Of a stretch of DNA of 64,000 nucleotides, positions 40,079 through 48,049 are shown one piece after another. Numbering within the stretch: the stretch's first letter is position 1; each line of letters starts with the position of its first letter. Below the pieces are notes generated by a model. The model did no database searches. It had not been told where the DNA came from and saw only the letters and a list, made by a program, of their open reading frames with translations. This DNA is from Asanoa sp040676615 (lineage in GTDB: Bacteria; Actinomycetota; Actinomycetes; Mycobacteriales; Micromonosporaceae): the NCBI RefSeq assembly GCF_040676615.1, contig NZ_JBFAPI010000010.1, positions 186,001-250,000 on the forward strand. Direction: 5' to 3'. The position numbers and the translations under genes are program-made.

Positions 40079-41035
40079 TCATTCCCCGAAGTCGCCGGAG
40101 TCGCCGTCGTCTTCGAAGACCTCTTCGATGAGCTCACCGGCGACGAGGCCGCCGGCCACGCCGAGGGCCGCGCCCGCGACCACGCCGCCCATCCCGCCGC
40201 CGTGGTGGCCGTGGCCGGGCATGCCGTGATGGCCGCCGCCGTGGCCGGCGAGGAATGACCGGCGCTGGTCGAGCGCCTGCCTGACCCAGCCGTCGACGAC
40301 CTGGGTCCAGTCGGCGCTGTCGGCGTGGGAGTGCGGCACGGTGTAGCGGCCGTAGGCGTCGTGACCGCCGGTGAACACGCCGCCGCGCTTGTCGAACTCG
40401 AGGACCACTTCGACCGTGTGCGCGTTGGTGACGAAGCTGAGCTCGATCTCGGCGACGCCGTGCCCGTATCGCGGCGCCGGCCAGAACTCGATCTCCTGGT
40501 AGAACGGCAGTGTCTGGTGTGCACCGTGGATCCGGCCGTATTCCAGGTCGGCGCCCTTGAACCGGAACCCGAGTGTGCCGAACGCGTCGAGGATGCGCTC
40601 ATGCACCGGCAGCGGGTGCACGGCGATCGGGTCGAGGTCGCCCTTGTCGACCGCGCGGTCGATCGCCACCTCGGTGCGCAGCCCCATCGTCATTCCGCGC
40701 AGGCGTTGCCCGAACACGTCGGTGACCGGCGTTTCCCATGGCATGTCGACCTGGAACGGGATGGACAGCCGCTGGCCGGCGGCCAGCCGGGTGCGGCCGG
40801 CCACGGCCGTGCGGTGGAACTCGCCCATCGCGCCGTGGTCACCGGCGCCGGTCTCGACCTCGACCCGGGTGACGAGGCCGACCGTGATGTGTGCGAGCTC
40901 GACGTCGCTGGTGCCGCCGGTGAGGTTGACCTGGCCGGTCAGCGGCAGCCCGGGGCGGGTGTTGGGATTGGGCAGGACGGTGTCGACGCTGGGCCCGCCG
41001 ACCCCGAGCGCGCCCAGCATCTTCCTGAGGACCAC
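40079..41035 (-). CDS. Sporulation protein Spo0M-like, with His/Gly-rich tail
   Basis: Start at GTG 41035 with GGAG nine bases upstream; the 318-residue product begins VVLRKMLGALGVGGPSVDTV. The arrestin-like Spo0M core covers about 1-240 (PLTGQVNLTGGTSDVELAHI, FPFQVD-type strand IPFQVDMPWETPVT). The C-terminus is unusual. A His/Gly-rich patch (GHGGGHHGMPGHGHHGGG) precedes a glycine-zipper-like hydrophobic run (VVAGAALGVAGGLVAGELI) and an acidic end. Spo0M proteins control cell division or development in Bacillus; in actinobacteria the role is unclear. Confidence 0.8.
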   Translation of the reverse strand: MVLRKMLGALGVGGPSVDTVLPNPNTRPGLPLTGQVNLTGGTSDVELAHITVGLVTRVEVETGAGDHGAMGEFHRTAVAGRTRLAAGQRLSIPFQVDMPWETPVTDVFGQRLRGMTMGLRTEVAIDRAVDKGDLDPIAVHPLPVHERILDAFGTLGFRFKGADLEYGRIHGAHQTLPFYQEIEFWPAPRYGHGVAEIELSFVTNAHTVEVVLEFDKRGGVFTGGHDAYGRYTVPHSHADSADWTQVVDGWVRQALDQRRSFLAGHGGGHHGMPGHGHHGGGMGGVVAGAALGVAGGLVAGELIEEVFEDDGDSGDFGE

Positions 41036-41175
41036 GTGTCGTATCTCCTGTGTCGAAATGAGAGTCGGTCGCAAATGGCTTGCGGCACAACACTTCTCGG
41101 CGATGCTCCACATCGGAGAATGCGGCCGTGCGGTGCGACCGTACCAAGCGAGTCTGACAGTTCGCTGAGAGTGAC

Positions 41176-42027
41176 CTAGTAGCGCCCGAGCTCGGCGGCC
41201 GGTGCCATCACGATCCGTGGTGTGGCTGCCGGGTCGAGCCAGCGCAGCACCTTGAGCAGGTCAGACTCGGCGAGTGCGACGCAGCCCGCGGTCGACCGGC
41301 CGGGCACCATCACGTGCAGGAAGATGCCGCTGCCGCGCGGCGGGGTCGCCTGCTTGACCGGTATGTTGTAGTTGATCACGGCGAAGTAGCGGTATTGCGG
41401 ATCGACCTGCCAGAGCGCTTCGCTCGCGCCGCCCGGGTCGGCACCGTGGAAGAACGAGTTGTAGCCGGCGGTCGCCGGGTTCTCGTTCCAGTAGTCGTTC
41501 TCCACCAGCCGGTGGTAGCCGTATTTCACACCGGGGTTGGCGGCGATGCCGTACATCGTGCCGCCGAAGGAGTAGACGCCGGTCGGGGTCGCGAGGTCGC
41601 CCTCGACCTTGCTGTCCTTGAAGCCCTTGGTGCCCAGCCGCGCCGGCATCGCGTCGAACGCCGGCGTCCATGAGTTGCCGTTCTTCGCGAACGCCTGGAG
41701 CGTGCCGGTGCTCGTGCCGAAGCCGTTGGACTTGACGACGACCACCTGCCTGGTGCCGCTCGGCAGGGTGCGCAGCCGCGTCGCGTCGTTGGCCCGCTCG
41801 GTCGCCTTGGGCGACGCCGGCTTGCGGGTCGGCCGCGCGATGTGCGTCGGCGTCGCGGGCGGGGTGACCACGATGTCGGCCCGGCGGGCGAGCTGGTCGC
41901 GGGCCACGCCGTCGGTGGGCGCCACTGCCGGCTGCCCGTCGGCCTGCTCACCGCTGACCACCTGGCCACAGGCGGAGAGTGCCAAGACCGCCAGGAGGGC
42001 CACGGCCGAACGCCGCACTGCGCTCAC
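41176..42027 (-). CDS. L,D-transpeptidase-like lipoprotein
   Basis: A 283-residue protein with a lipobox (ALSAC, Cys20), a polar linker (about 21-90) and a YkuD-type catalytic domain. LATPTGVYSFGGTMYGI and the active site HVMVPGRSTAGCVALAESDL, with the S-x-G-C cysteine, match L,D-transpeptidase-like enzymes, which form 3-3 crosslinks or attach proteins to peptidoglycan outside the cell. The gene is divergent from the M15 peptidase gene with a 27-base gap, and both concern the cell wall. Confidence 0.85.
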   Translation of the reverse strand: MSAVRRSAVALLAVLALSACGQVVSGEQADGQPAVAPTDGVARDQLARRADIVVTPPATPTHIARPTRKPASPKATERANDATRLRTLPSGTRQVVVVKSNGFGTSTGTLQAFAKNGNSWTPAFDAMPARLGTKGFKDSKVEGDLATPTGVYSFGGTMYGIAANPGVKYGYHRLVENDYWNENPATAGYNSFFHGADPGGASEALWQVDPQYRYFAVINYNIPVKQATPPRGSGIFLHVMVPGRSTAGCVALAESDLLKVLRWLDPAATPRIVMAPAAELGRY

Positions 42028-42054
42028 GTAAATCCGATCCGTATCGTATGGACG

Positions 42055-42771
42055 ATGCTGCGGTCGAAACCCTACCGGCTCCTCGTGCTGGCGGTGACCC
42101 TCGCGCTCGCCGGTTGCGCTGCGCGACCGGCCGAACCCGTGACGTGGTTACCCCGGACGGCTCCGCCGACCCCCGCGAGGCCGTCGCCGAGCGGGTCCGC
42201 CGCCGCTGTTTTCGCCGCCAGGACCAGCCCGGTCACTGCTGCCGAGCTGGGCGCGAGCTGGAAGGCCGGCTGCCCGGTCGGTCCGCAGGACCTGCGCCAG
42301 GTGAAGCTGACCTACTGGGGTTTCGACGACCAGGCGCACACCGGCGTGATCGTGGTGCACCGCACCGTGGCCGCCGACGTGACGAAGGTGTTCGGCACCC
42401 TGTTCGCGAAGCGGTTCCCGATCCGCGCGATGGAGCCGGTCTCGGCCTACGGCGGCAGCGACGACAGGTCGATGGCGGCCGACAACACATCGGCGTTCAA
42501 CTGCCGTAACGCCGTCTCGTCGGGCAAGCCGTCGTGGTCGGTGCACGCCTACGGCAAGGCGATCGACATCAACCCCGTGGAGAACCCGTACCTCTTCGGT
42601 GACGAAGTCCTGCCACCGCAGGGAAAACCCTTCGTCCACCGGTCGCCCTATCGCCCCGGCATGGCCGTCAAGGGCGGCGTTCTGGTCAAGGCGTTCGCGT
42701 CGGTCGGCTGGAAATGGAACGTCGGCGGTGCCAACCCGGACTATCAACATTTCAGTACGACCGGCAGGTGA
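42055..42771 (+). CDS. M15-family D-alanyl-D-alanine carboxypeptidase-like lipoprotein
   Basis: From ATG 42055, 238 residues with a lipobox (LALAGC, Cys20). After a Pro-rich linker, the catalytic region shows SWSVHAYGKAIDINPVENPY, the SxHxxGxAxD metal-binding motif of M15 peptidases, and a later GWKWNVGGANPDYQHFS with the third histidine. It probably trims stem peptides of peptidoglycan. It faces the L,D-transpeptidase gene, so a shared control region is likely. Confidence 0.85.
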   Translation: MLRSKPYRLLVLAVTLALAGCAARPAEPVTWLPRTAPPTPARPSPSGSAAAVFAARTSPVTAAELGASWKAGCPVGPQDLRQVKLTYWGFDDQAHTGVIVVHRTVAADVTKVFGTLFAKRFPIRAMEPVSAYGGSDDRSMAADNTSAFNCRNAVSSGKPSWSVHAYGKAIDINPVENPYLFGDEVLPPQGKPFVHRSPYRPGMAVKGGVLVKAFASVGWKWNVGGANPDYQHFSTTGR

Positions 42772-42828
42772 CGCCGGCCGCCGGTCACGGGCTGCGGGAT
42801 CACGACCGCGCTTGGTAGCGTGCCGGCC

Positions 42829-43128
42829 ATGCGGCGGGACGGTCCGGACGACGAGCGACGACGGCAGGGGCTGGCCGACGCCCGGGCCGAGGTGGCGCAT
42901 CTCCAATGGACCGCGCGGCGCAACTTCCGGTGGTCGGTCGCCTTCGGTTGCGTGTTCTTCGGCCTGCTCGGCCTCTGGTCCTTGATAGCCGGTGACGATC
43001 CTGCGCCCAACGTCCTGATGCTGGTGGGCGGCGTCGCCGCGCTGGTCACATTCACCGTCCGCAGTTGGCTGCTGCTCGGCGCTGCCGCCGCGCTGTGCGT
43101 GGCCGGCCTGGTCTGGATCCTGGCGTGA
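42829..43128 (+). CDS. Small membrane protein preceding the WXG-like gene
   Basis: A 99-residue protein with an acidic-basic, helical N-terminus (about 1-32) and three hydrophobic segments (about 34-54, 60-75, 80-98). It has no recognised family. Its stop overlaps the GTG of the next gene (GTGA). The arrangement small membrane protein, then WXG-like protein, is common in secretion-linked loci, but nothing here proves export. Confidence 0.55.
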   Translation: MRRDGPDDERRRQGLADARAEVAHLQWTARRNFRWSVAFGCVFFGLLGLWSLIAGDDPAPNVLMLVGGVAALVTFTVRSWLLLGAAAALCVAGLVWILA

Positions 43129-44204
43129 GCTTCCGGGTGGCGCCGGAAGCGCTGACCGGTTACGCGCGCCAGGTCGACCGCGCCGGGCAGGACGTCGTCG
43201 AGATCAAGAGCTATCTCGGCCGCTACGTCGACGCGCCGAAAGACGGCGGCGAGGTCTTCTCGGTGGCCAAGGAAGGCCACGTCCACGCGGCCGAGACCAT
43301 CGACCGCACGCTGGCCCGCATCGCCGCCCTCCTGCAGGAGTCGGCGCCCGAGCTGGACAAGGCCGCCGCCTACTACCAGAGCACCGACCTGGCCGCGGCG
43401 GCCACCCTCGACGCCGCGTTCCCCGGCACCCAGGCCTGCCCGACGGCGGCGGTCGAGATCGAGTTGGCCGACAACCCGTGCCAATACACGAGTTTCGTCG
43501 ACTCACGCGACGCCCGGTCGGCGCTGCGACCGCCGGGCGACGCCGACCAGCCGGCCAACCCGCTCGGCTTCATGGATCTGATCAGCCCGGCACACTGGGC
43601 CAACGAGGCGTTCAGCATCGTGTTCGGCTTCGACCCCATCGAGTGGTTGCAGCAACGGCTGTTCGGCGACTGGGAGGCGTTCGCCGCGATGGCCCCGGTG
43701 ACCGCGAACGTCGGAATCGGCCTGTCGGCGGTGTCCTACAACCTGCAGTCCGGCAACGCGCTGCTGAAGAGCCGGTGGGACGGCCACGCGGCCGAGAGCG
43801 CCTACCGTTTCTTCACCGACGCCGACGAGGCGATCCTCACGATGCGGGCGCCGCTCGACGCCGTCAGCCGGTCCTACACCGAGATGGCCGAGGCGGTCTG
43901 GTCGATGGGCGAGGCCCTCGGCGGCGTCGTCAAGTCGATGATCGACACGGCGATCGTCATCGGCATCGCCGCGGCGGCGGGCACCGCGCTGTCGTGGACG
44001 GGCGCCGGCGCGGTGGTCGGCTACGGCGTCGCGGCCGGCGAGGTCGCCTACCTGCTCAAGCTGTGGGGCACCGCGACGGGCCTCTACCAGGCGATCTACG
44101 CCGCCGTGCTGGCTTTCCGCGGCAAGCTGACCGCCGAGCTCAACGACCTCGACCAGGCCAAACTGCCCGAACTCGCGGGCCGCTACGACCACCCGGCGAT
44201 CTGA
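43125..44204 (+). CDS. WXG-like helical protein of 359 residues
   Basis: The N-terminal 95 residues (FRVAPEALTGYARQVDRAGQ onward) form a long helical hairpin as in ESAT-6/WXG100-type or EspA-like proteins. A second helical region holds LLKSRWDGHAAESAYRFFTD, with the W-x-G turn near residue 223. Two hydrophobic stretches follow (about 275-295 and 305-320), then a helical end. There is no signal peptide or toxin motif. Such proteins may be type VII substrates or structural partners; no ESX core genes are in the window. Confidence 0.6.
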   Translation: MSFRVAPEALTGYARQVDRAGQDVVEIKSYLGRYVDAPKDGGEVFSVAKEGHVHAAETIDRTLARIAALLQESAPELDKAAAYYQSTDLAAAATLDAAFPGTQACPTAAVEIELADNPCQYTSFVDSRDARSALRPPGDADQPANPLGFMDLISPAHWANEAFSIVFGFDPIEWLQQRLFGDWEAFAAMAPVTANVGIGLSAVSYNLQSGNALLKSRWDGHAAESAYRFFTDADEAILTMRAPLDAVSRSYTEMAEAVWSMGEALGGVVKSMIDTAIVIGIAAAAGTALSWTGAGAVVGYGVAAGEVAYLLKLWGTATGLYQAIYAAVLAFRGKLTAELNDLDQAKLPELAGRYDHPAI

Positions 44205-44467
44205 TGACCGACCTGGCCGGCGGTGACCCGCGCCGCTCCCGACAGGTGCGCCGCGTCCTGGCGGCCCTCGCCGCCAGCGACGACGACCTGATGCGCGAGA
44301 TGTCCCGCGCCCTCCTGAGCGGCGAGATGACCCTGCGACAGGTCGCCGACAGCGAGGTCTACGGCGCCGCCCTGTCCCGCTCGTTCGCCCGCTTCTGGTC
44401 CGACTACGAGCGACTGGGGCCCGAGGAGCGCGCCGCCCTCGCCCGCCGGGCCGACGGCGGCGAATAG
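44204..44467 (+). CDS. Small helical protein in the WXG-like cluster
   Basis: An 87-residue, highly charged helical protein whose ATG shares one base with the WXG-like gene stop. It has no recognisable domain. It might be a chaperone or regulator for its partner, judged from coupling alone. Confidence 0.55.
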   Translation: MTDLAGGDPRRSRQVRRVLAALAASDDDLMREMSRALLSGEMTLRQVADSEVYGAALSRSFARFWSDYERLGPEERAALARRADGGE

Positions 44468-44476
44468 GCCGATGGG

Positions 44477-44869
44477 ATGATCGGGAGCGTGAACGTCCGC
44501 CGTCTCGCCGCCGTCGACATGTACGGCTCCGTCGGCGTGGCCTGGCGCCGGTGGGTGATCCTGGGCGAGTTCCTGCTCGGCGTGGTCGGCGGCCTGGCCC
44601 TCGGTCTCTATCTGATCCTGCGCGGCGGCGGCACCGGGCCGGCGGTGTTCGGCGTCTGGGTGCTGGGTCTCGGCCTCAACTACCTGCCGCTCGCCGGGCA
44701 CGCCCTGACGCTCGTCGCGCCCGGCGCACTCGAGCGCGAGCTGGCCGGCGTCGACCTACCGGCGGCGCTGCGCTACTACTCGGTCCGGCAGTTCTGGGTG
44801 GTCGTGCCGCTGCTGTTCCCCGCCCTCGAACTGGCCCGCTGGCTCAAGGGGATACGGTCGTCGACGTGA
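44477..44869 (+). CDS. Polytopic membrane protein in the WXG-like cluster
   Basis: A 130-residue protein with about three membrane spans (26-50, 57-80 and 105-122). The start may instead be a GTG at 44489, which has GGGAGC upstream. Its 3' end overlaps the NIPSNAP gene by four bases. Unknown family. Confidence 0.55.
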   Translation: MIGSVNVRRLAAVDMYGSVGVAWRRWVILGEFLLGVVGGLALGLYLILRGGGTGPAVFGVWVLGLGLNYLPLAGHALTLVAPGALERELAGVDLPAALRYYSVRQFWVVVPLLFPALELARWLKGIRSST

Positions 44870-45510
44870 CGGTTGTGGAGCTTCGGCAATACACCCTGGT
44901 GCCGGGTGGGCGCGACACGCTCGTATCGCTCTTCGACGCGCACCTCGTCGAGTCCCAGGAGGCCGACGGCGCGACGATCGTCGGCCAGTTCCGCGACCTC
45001 GACCGCGACGACCGGTTCGTCTGGCTGCGCGAGTTCCCGTCGATGACCGACCGGCTGGCCGCCCTCACCGCGTTCTACTCCGGCCCGGTCTGGAAGCAAC
45101 ACCGCGACGCGGCCAACGCGACAATGATCGACTCCGACGACGTGCTGCTGATGAGGGCGATCCAACCCTTCACCGGCTACGGCACCCGCGGCGCACCCAC
45201 CGATTCCCTGATCGTGGCGGGCCTGCGGCCGCTCGCCGGCGACGCGCTGACCGGCTACGCCGAGCACTTCGCCCGCGAGGTGCGGCCCAGTCTCGGCGCG
45301 GCCGTGCTGGGCACCTGCCAGACGATCCACGAGCCCAACACGTTCCCGGCCCTCCCGGTGCGCGAGGGGGAGGACCTCTTCGTCTGGTTCGCCCGCCTCA
45401 GCTCGGCGGCCGACTTCGACGCCTTCGCCGCGCGCGTCCGAGCCCTCGACAGCGGCGCACCGGTCACCCTGCTGCGCCTGGCACCGACGCCCCGGTCCGC
45501 GCTGCGCTGA
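44866..45510 (+). CDS. NIPSNAP family protein
   Basis: A 214-residue protein from GTG 44866. Two ferredoxin-like alpha+beta barrels are suggested by VVELRQYTLVPGGRDTLVSL and, in the second half, LIVAGLRPLAGDALTGYAEH. VGQFRDLDRDDRFVWLREFP is a NIPSNAP hallmark. Members are small-molecule-binding or monooxygenase-like proteins of diverse function. It is translationally coupled to the upstream membrane protein. A hairpin lies after its stop. Confidence 0.8.
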   Translation: MTVVELRQYTLVPGGRDTLVSLFDAHLVESQEADGATIVGQFRDLDRDDRFVWLREFPSMTDRLAALTAFYSGPVWKQHRDAANATMIDSDDVLLMRAIQPFTGYGTRGAPTDSLIVAGLRPLAGDALTGYAEHFAREVRPSLGAAVLGTCQTIHEPNTFPALPVREGEDLFVWFARLSSAADFDAFAARVRALDSGAPVTLLRLAPTPRSALR

Positions 45511-45529
45511 GGTTTCCTGGCGGGCAGCC

Positions 45530-45563
45530 GCCGGCGTACGTCCCGGGTAGGGCGTACGCCGGC
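45530..45563. terminator. Bidirectional hairpin
   Basis: GCCGGCGTACG and CGTACGCCGGC form an 11-base perfect stem with a 12-base loop. It stands between two convergent stops (45510 and 45575). Confidence 0.65.
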
Positions 45564-45574
45564 CACGGTCTGGA

Positions 45575-45859
45575 TCAGGCCGCCTGGTTCGCCTTGGCGC
45601 GCTCGCCGCGGGCGCGGACGATCTGCACGATGAACAGGATCGGCGCGATGAAGGCGTAGTAGAACATCCGGAACTCGCCGCCGTCGAAGATGAAGGCGAG
45701 GTAGATCGCGTACGCCAGGAAGCCGACGCCGAACAGCGCGCTCAGGATGCGCATGCCCTTGCCGGCGCCGAAGCCCACGCCGGCGATGACGAGCTGGATC
45801 ACGCCGGACACCGCGAGCGCGACGACATACGTGTAGAAGGTGCTGTCGCTGACATCCAT
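45575..45859 (-). CDS. Small polytopic membrane protein
   Basis: The ATG at 45859 with GGGGAA about ten bases upstream opens a 94-residue protein with three membrane segments (about 10-30, 36-55 and 62-80) and a basic C-terminus. It is not related in sequence to adjacent genes. Unknown function. Confidence 0.65.
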   Translation of the reverse strand: MDVSDSTFYTYVVALAVSGVIQLVIAGVGFGAGKGMRILSALFGVGFLAYAIYLAFIFDGGEFRMFYYAFIAPILFIVQIVRARGERAKANQAA

Positions 45860-46036
45860 AATCTGTTCCCCGTTTCGGAGGTGATCAAAGATCCACACCG
45901 TACGCGGACATCGATGATCTCGGCCGCCCCGACGGGGTGGCCGAACGTGCAGATTCGCTTGCCGGGTCGGTGGACGCGGGGCCCGGAATCCAGGTTTCGG
46001 CCCGATCGGTCCGTTTTCGTGCTTATCGTCCACTGT

Positions 46037-46660
46037 GTGATCGCCCGCCGGTGGACATCTTGTGTCGTGGTGGGCGCCGGGTTCGTGTTGCTCGCCCTGG
46101 CCGGCGCGCCTGCGACCGGGCGCGGGCGCGACCTGGCCGCGACACAGCGGGCCCTCGACGCCCGCCTGACCGCGACACAGCGGGCCCTCGACGCCCGCCT
46201 GACCGCGACGCCTGCGCGTCCCACGACCGGCGCGCCGTTCGCCCGGCTTTCCATCCCGAGGCTCGGCCTGCGGTGGGCGGTCGTCCAGGGCGTGGACCCG
46301 GCCGAGATCGAGGACGCGCCCGGCCACTACCCGCAGACCGCGCTGCCCGGCCAGGTCGGCAACTTCGCCGTCGCCGGTCACCGCGTCAAGGGGCTGTTCT
46401 GGGACCTCGACCGGCTCGTGCCGGGCGACGAGGTGTCCGTCGAGTACGGGCCGCACACCTTCACCTACGCCGTGACCCGCACCCGGGTGGTCGCGCCGAC
46501 CGCGGTCGAGGTGCTCGCGCCGGTGCCGGGCGCGCCGGCCGAGAGGGCCACCACGGCCGCGCTGACCCTGACGACCTGCGAGCCCAACTGGGCCGACGAC
46601 CGCCGACTCGTCGTCACCGCCGCGCTCCGCGACACCACCGACCACCCTGGAGAGACATGA
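46037..46660 (+). CDS. Class E sortase
   Basis: From GTG 46037, 207 residues: a signal/anchor helix (about 8-26), a helical stalk with a repeated ATQRALDARLT unit, and a sortase domain. The catalytic triad is visible: His115 in VAGHRVKGLFWDLDRL, Cys181 in LTLTTCEPNW and Arg190 in DDRRLVV. It cleaves LAxTG-type signals and links the protein to peptidoglycan. The next gene, whose ATG overlaps the stop, encodes a protein with LATTG, its probable substrate. Upstream in-frame start codons lack ribosome sites. A 33-bp tandem repeat (46138-46203) lies in the stalk. Confidence 0.88.
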   Translation: MIARRWTSCVVVGAGFVLLALAGAPATGRGRDLAATQRALDARLTATQRALDARLTATPARPTTGAPFARLSIPRLGLRWAVVQGVDPAEIEDAPGHYPQTALPGQVGNFAVAGHRVKGLFWDLDRLVPGDEVSVEYGPHTFTYAVTRTRVVAPTAVEVLAPVPGAPAERATTAALTLTTCEPNWADDRRLVVTAALRDTTDHPGET

Positions 46661-47148
46661 GCCTGCTGCGTACGGCGGTCGCCCTGGGCGCCGCCGCGGT
46701 CACCCTCGGCCTGACCGGCGCCGCGGCCTCGGCGGTGGACATCACCACCCCGGTCGGCGGCGCGACCGCCTCGGGCGACGAGGTCCTGGTCACCGGCACC
46801 GCCGCCCGGCCCGGCTCGACGGTGGTCGTCACCGCCGCCGCCGGCACCGGCCCGGACATCGACGTTGCCTCCTGCGACGCCCCGGTCGGCGACGCGGGCA
46901 CCTGGTCGTGCGCGCTGACCGGTCTCGCACCCGGCTCCTGGACGCTGAACGCCGCCGGCACCAACCCCGACGGCGCCGCCGAGACGACGCCGCTGCGCGG
47001 CTTCCGGGTCGGCCCGGGTGCCCAGGCCGACGCGCCGCCGGCGCTGGCCACCACCGGCGACGCCCTCAACACCCCACTCGCGACCGCCGGCGCCGCGCTG
47101 CTCGCACTCGGCGCCGGCCTCTTCTACCGCGGCCGCCGCCGCGCCTAG
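46657..47148 (+). CDS. Surface protein with LATTG sorting signal
   Basis: A 163-residue protein: signal peptide (1-26, ASA cleavage), one Ig-like or invasin-like domain (about 28-118: DITTPVGGATASGDEVLVTG, and cysteines at 73 and 85), a short linker, then LATTG at 130-134. A hydrophobic span and a positively charged tail (RGRRRA) follow. This is the classic sortase sorting signal; LATTG fits class E specificity. The coupling of its ATG to the sortase stop argues for a dedicated pair. Its stop lies in the first unit of a 49-bp triplicate. Confidence 0.85.
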   Translation: MSLLRTAVALGAAAVTLGLTGAAASAVDITTPVGGATASGDEVLVTGTAARPGSTVVVTAAAGTGPDIDVASCDAPVGDAGTWSCALTGLAPGSWTLNAAGTNPDGAAETTPLRGFRVGPGAQADAPPALATTGDALNTPLATAGAALLALGAGLFYRGRRRA

Positions 47149-47278
47149 GCGTCTCGCGGCCGCGCCTGGGCCGCCACGCGGCCGCCGCCGCGCCTAGGCG
47201 TCTCGCGGCCGCGCCTGGGCCGCCACGCGTCCCGCCGCCGCGCCTGGGCGTCCCGTAGCCGCGCCTGGGCCGCTACGC
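47131..47278. repeat. Three tandem ~49-bp repeats at a convergent junction
   Basis: Units begin at 47131, 47180 and 47229. The first two are identical and the third differs at a handful of bases. Unit one contains the stop of the surface-protein gene; the last runs into the final codons of the leftward permease gene. Each of the first two units holds CCTAGG. Confidence 0.9.
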
Positions 47279-48049
47279 GTCCCGCAGCCGCAGGAGCAGC
47301 CCGCCGAGCAGGAGCGCGCCGGCTGACCAGAGGGCCAGCACACCCAGCCCGGCCCACGGCCCGATCGGCAGGTCGGCGACGCCGATCGTGTGCTGGATGG
47401 ACAGGCCCGCGTTGCTCGGCGTGAGCTGCCGCAACCGCTTCTCCCAGTCCGGGTCCGAGACGACCGTGATCAGCACCGGCGCGAGGTAGAGAACACCGAG
47501 CACCGTGCCGACGCCGGTGGGCGCGTCACGTACCGCCGCCGCCAGGCCCAGGCTCATCAGCGCGACCAGCGTCAGGTAGAGGACCGAGCCGGCCACCGCC
47601 CGCAGTGTCGCACCGTCGGTCAGCGACAGCGGGGGGTAGCCGTGCGCGGCGGTGAACCCCCGGCCGGGCAGCATCAGCCGCCCAGCCAGGTAGGCACCGA
47701 GCACGCCCGGCACGGCCGCCGCCAGCGTCGCGCCGGCCACCACCGCGCCCTTCGCCGCCAGCACCGTCACCCGGGACGGGACGGTCGCGAGCGTGGTGCG
47801 GATCAGCCCGGTGCGGTACTCGTCGCCGATCACCAGCACCGCGAGCACCGCCACGATCGCCTGGCCGAGTTGGACGCCGGTGAGGCTGGTCCGCACCGCG
47901 TCCTGGCCGCAGCCGGTCGCGGGGCACTCGGCCGCAGCGACGGCCGCCACGCTCAGCGCCGCCGTCAGCGCCGCCGCCCCGACGACCAACCACAACGGAC
48001 CGGCCACCGTACGCAGCTTGGTCCACTCGGCGTGCAGCGCGCCCGTCAT
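47273..48049 (-). CDS. ABC-2 type permease A
   Basis: A 258-residue polytopic protein starting MTGALHAEWTKLRTVAG, a form typical of actinobacterial ABC-2 permeases. It has about six hydrophobic segments, with YRTGLIRTTLATVPSRVTVL between spans two and three. It forms the membrane part of an exporter with the ATPase encoded at 49545-50474. Its 3' end lies in the 49-bp repeat tract. Its ATG overlaps the stop of permease B. Confidence 0.85.
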   Translation of the reverse strand: MTGALHAEWTKLRTVAGPLWLVVGAAALTAALSVAAVAAAECPATGCGQDAVRTSLTGVQLGQAIVAVLAVLVIGDEYRTGLIRTTLATVPSRVTVLAAKGAVVAGATLAAAVPGVLGAYLAGRLMLPGRGFTAAHGYPPLSLTDGATLRAVAGSVLYLTLVALMSLGLAAAVRDAPTGVGTVLGVLYLAPVLITVVSDPDWEKRLRQLTPSNAGLSIQHTIGVADLPIGPWAGLGVLALWSAGALLLGGLLLRLRDA

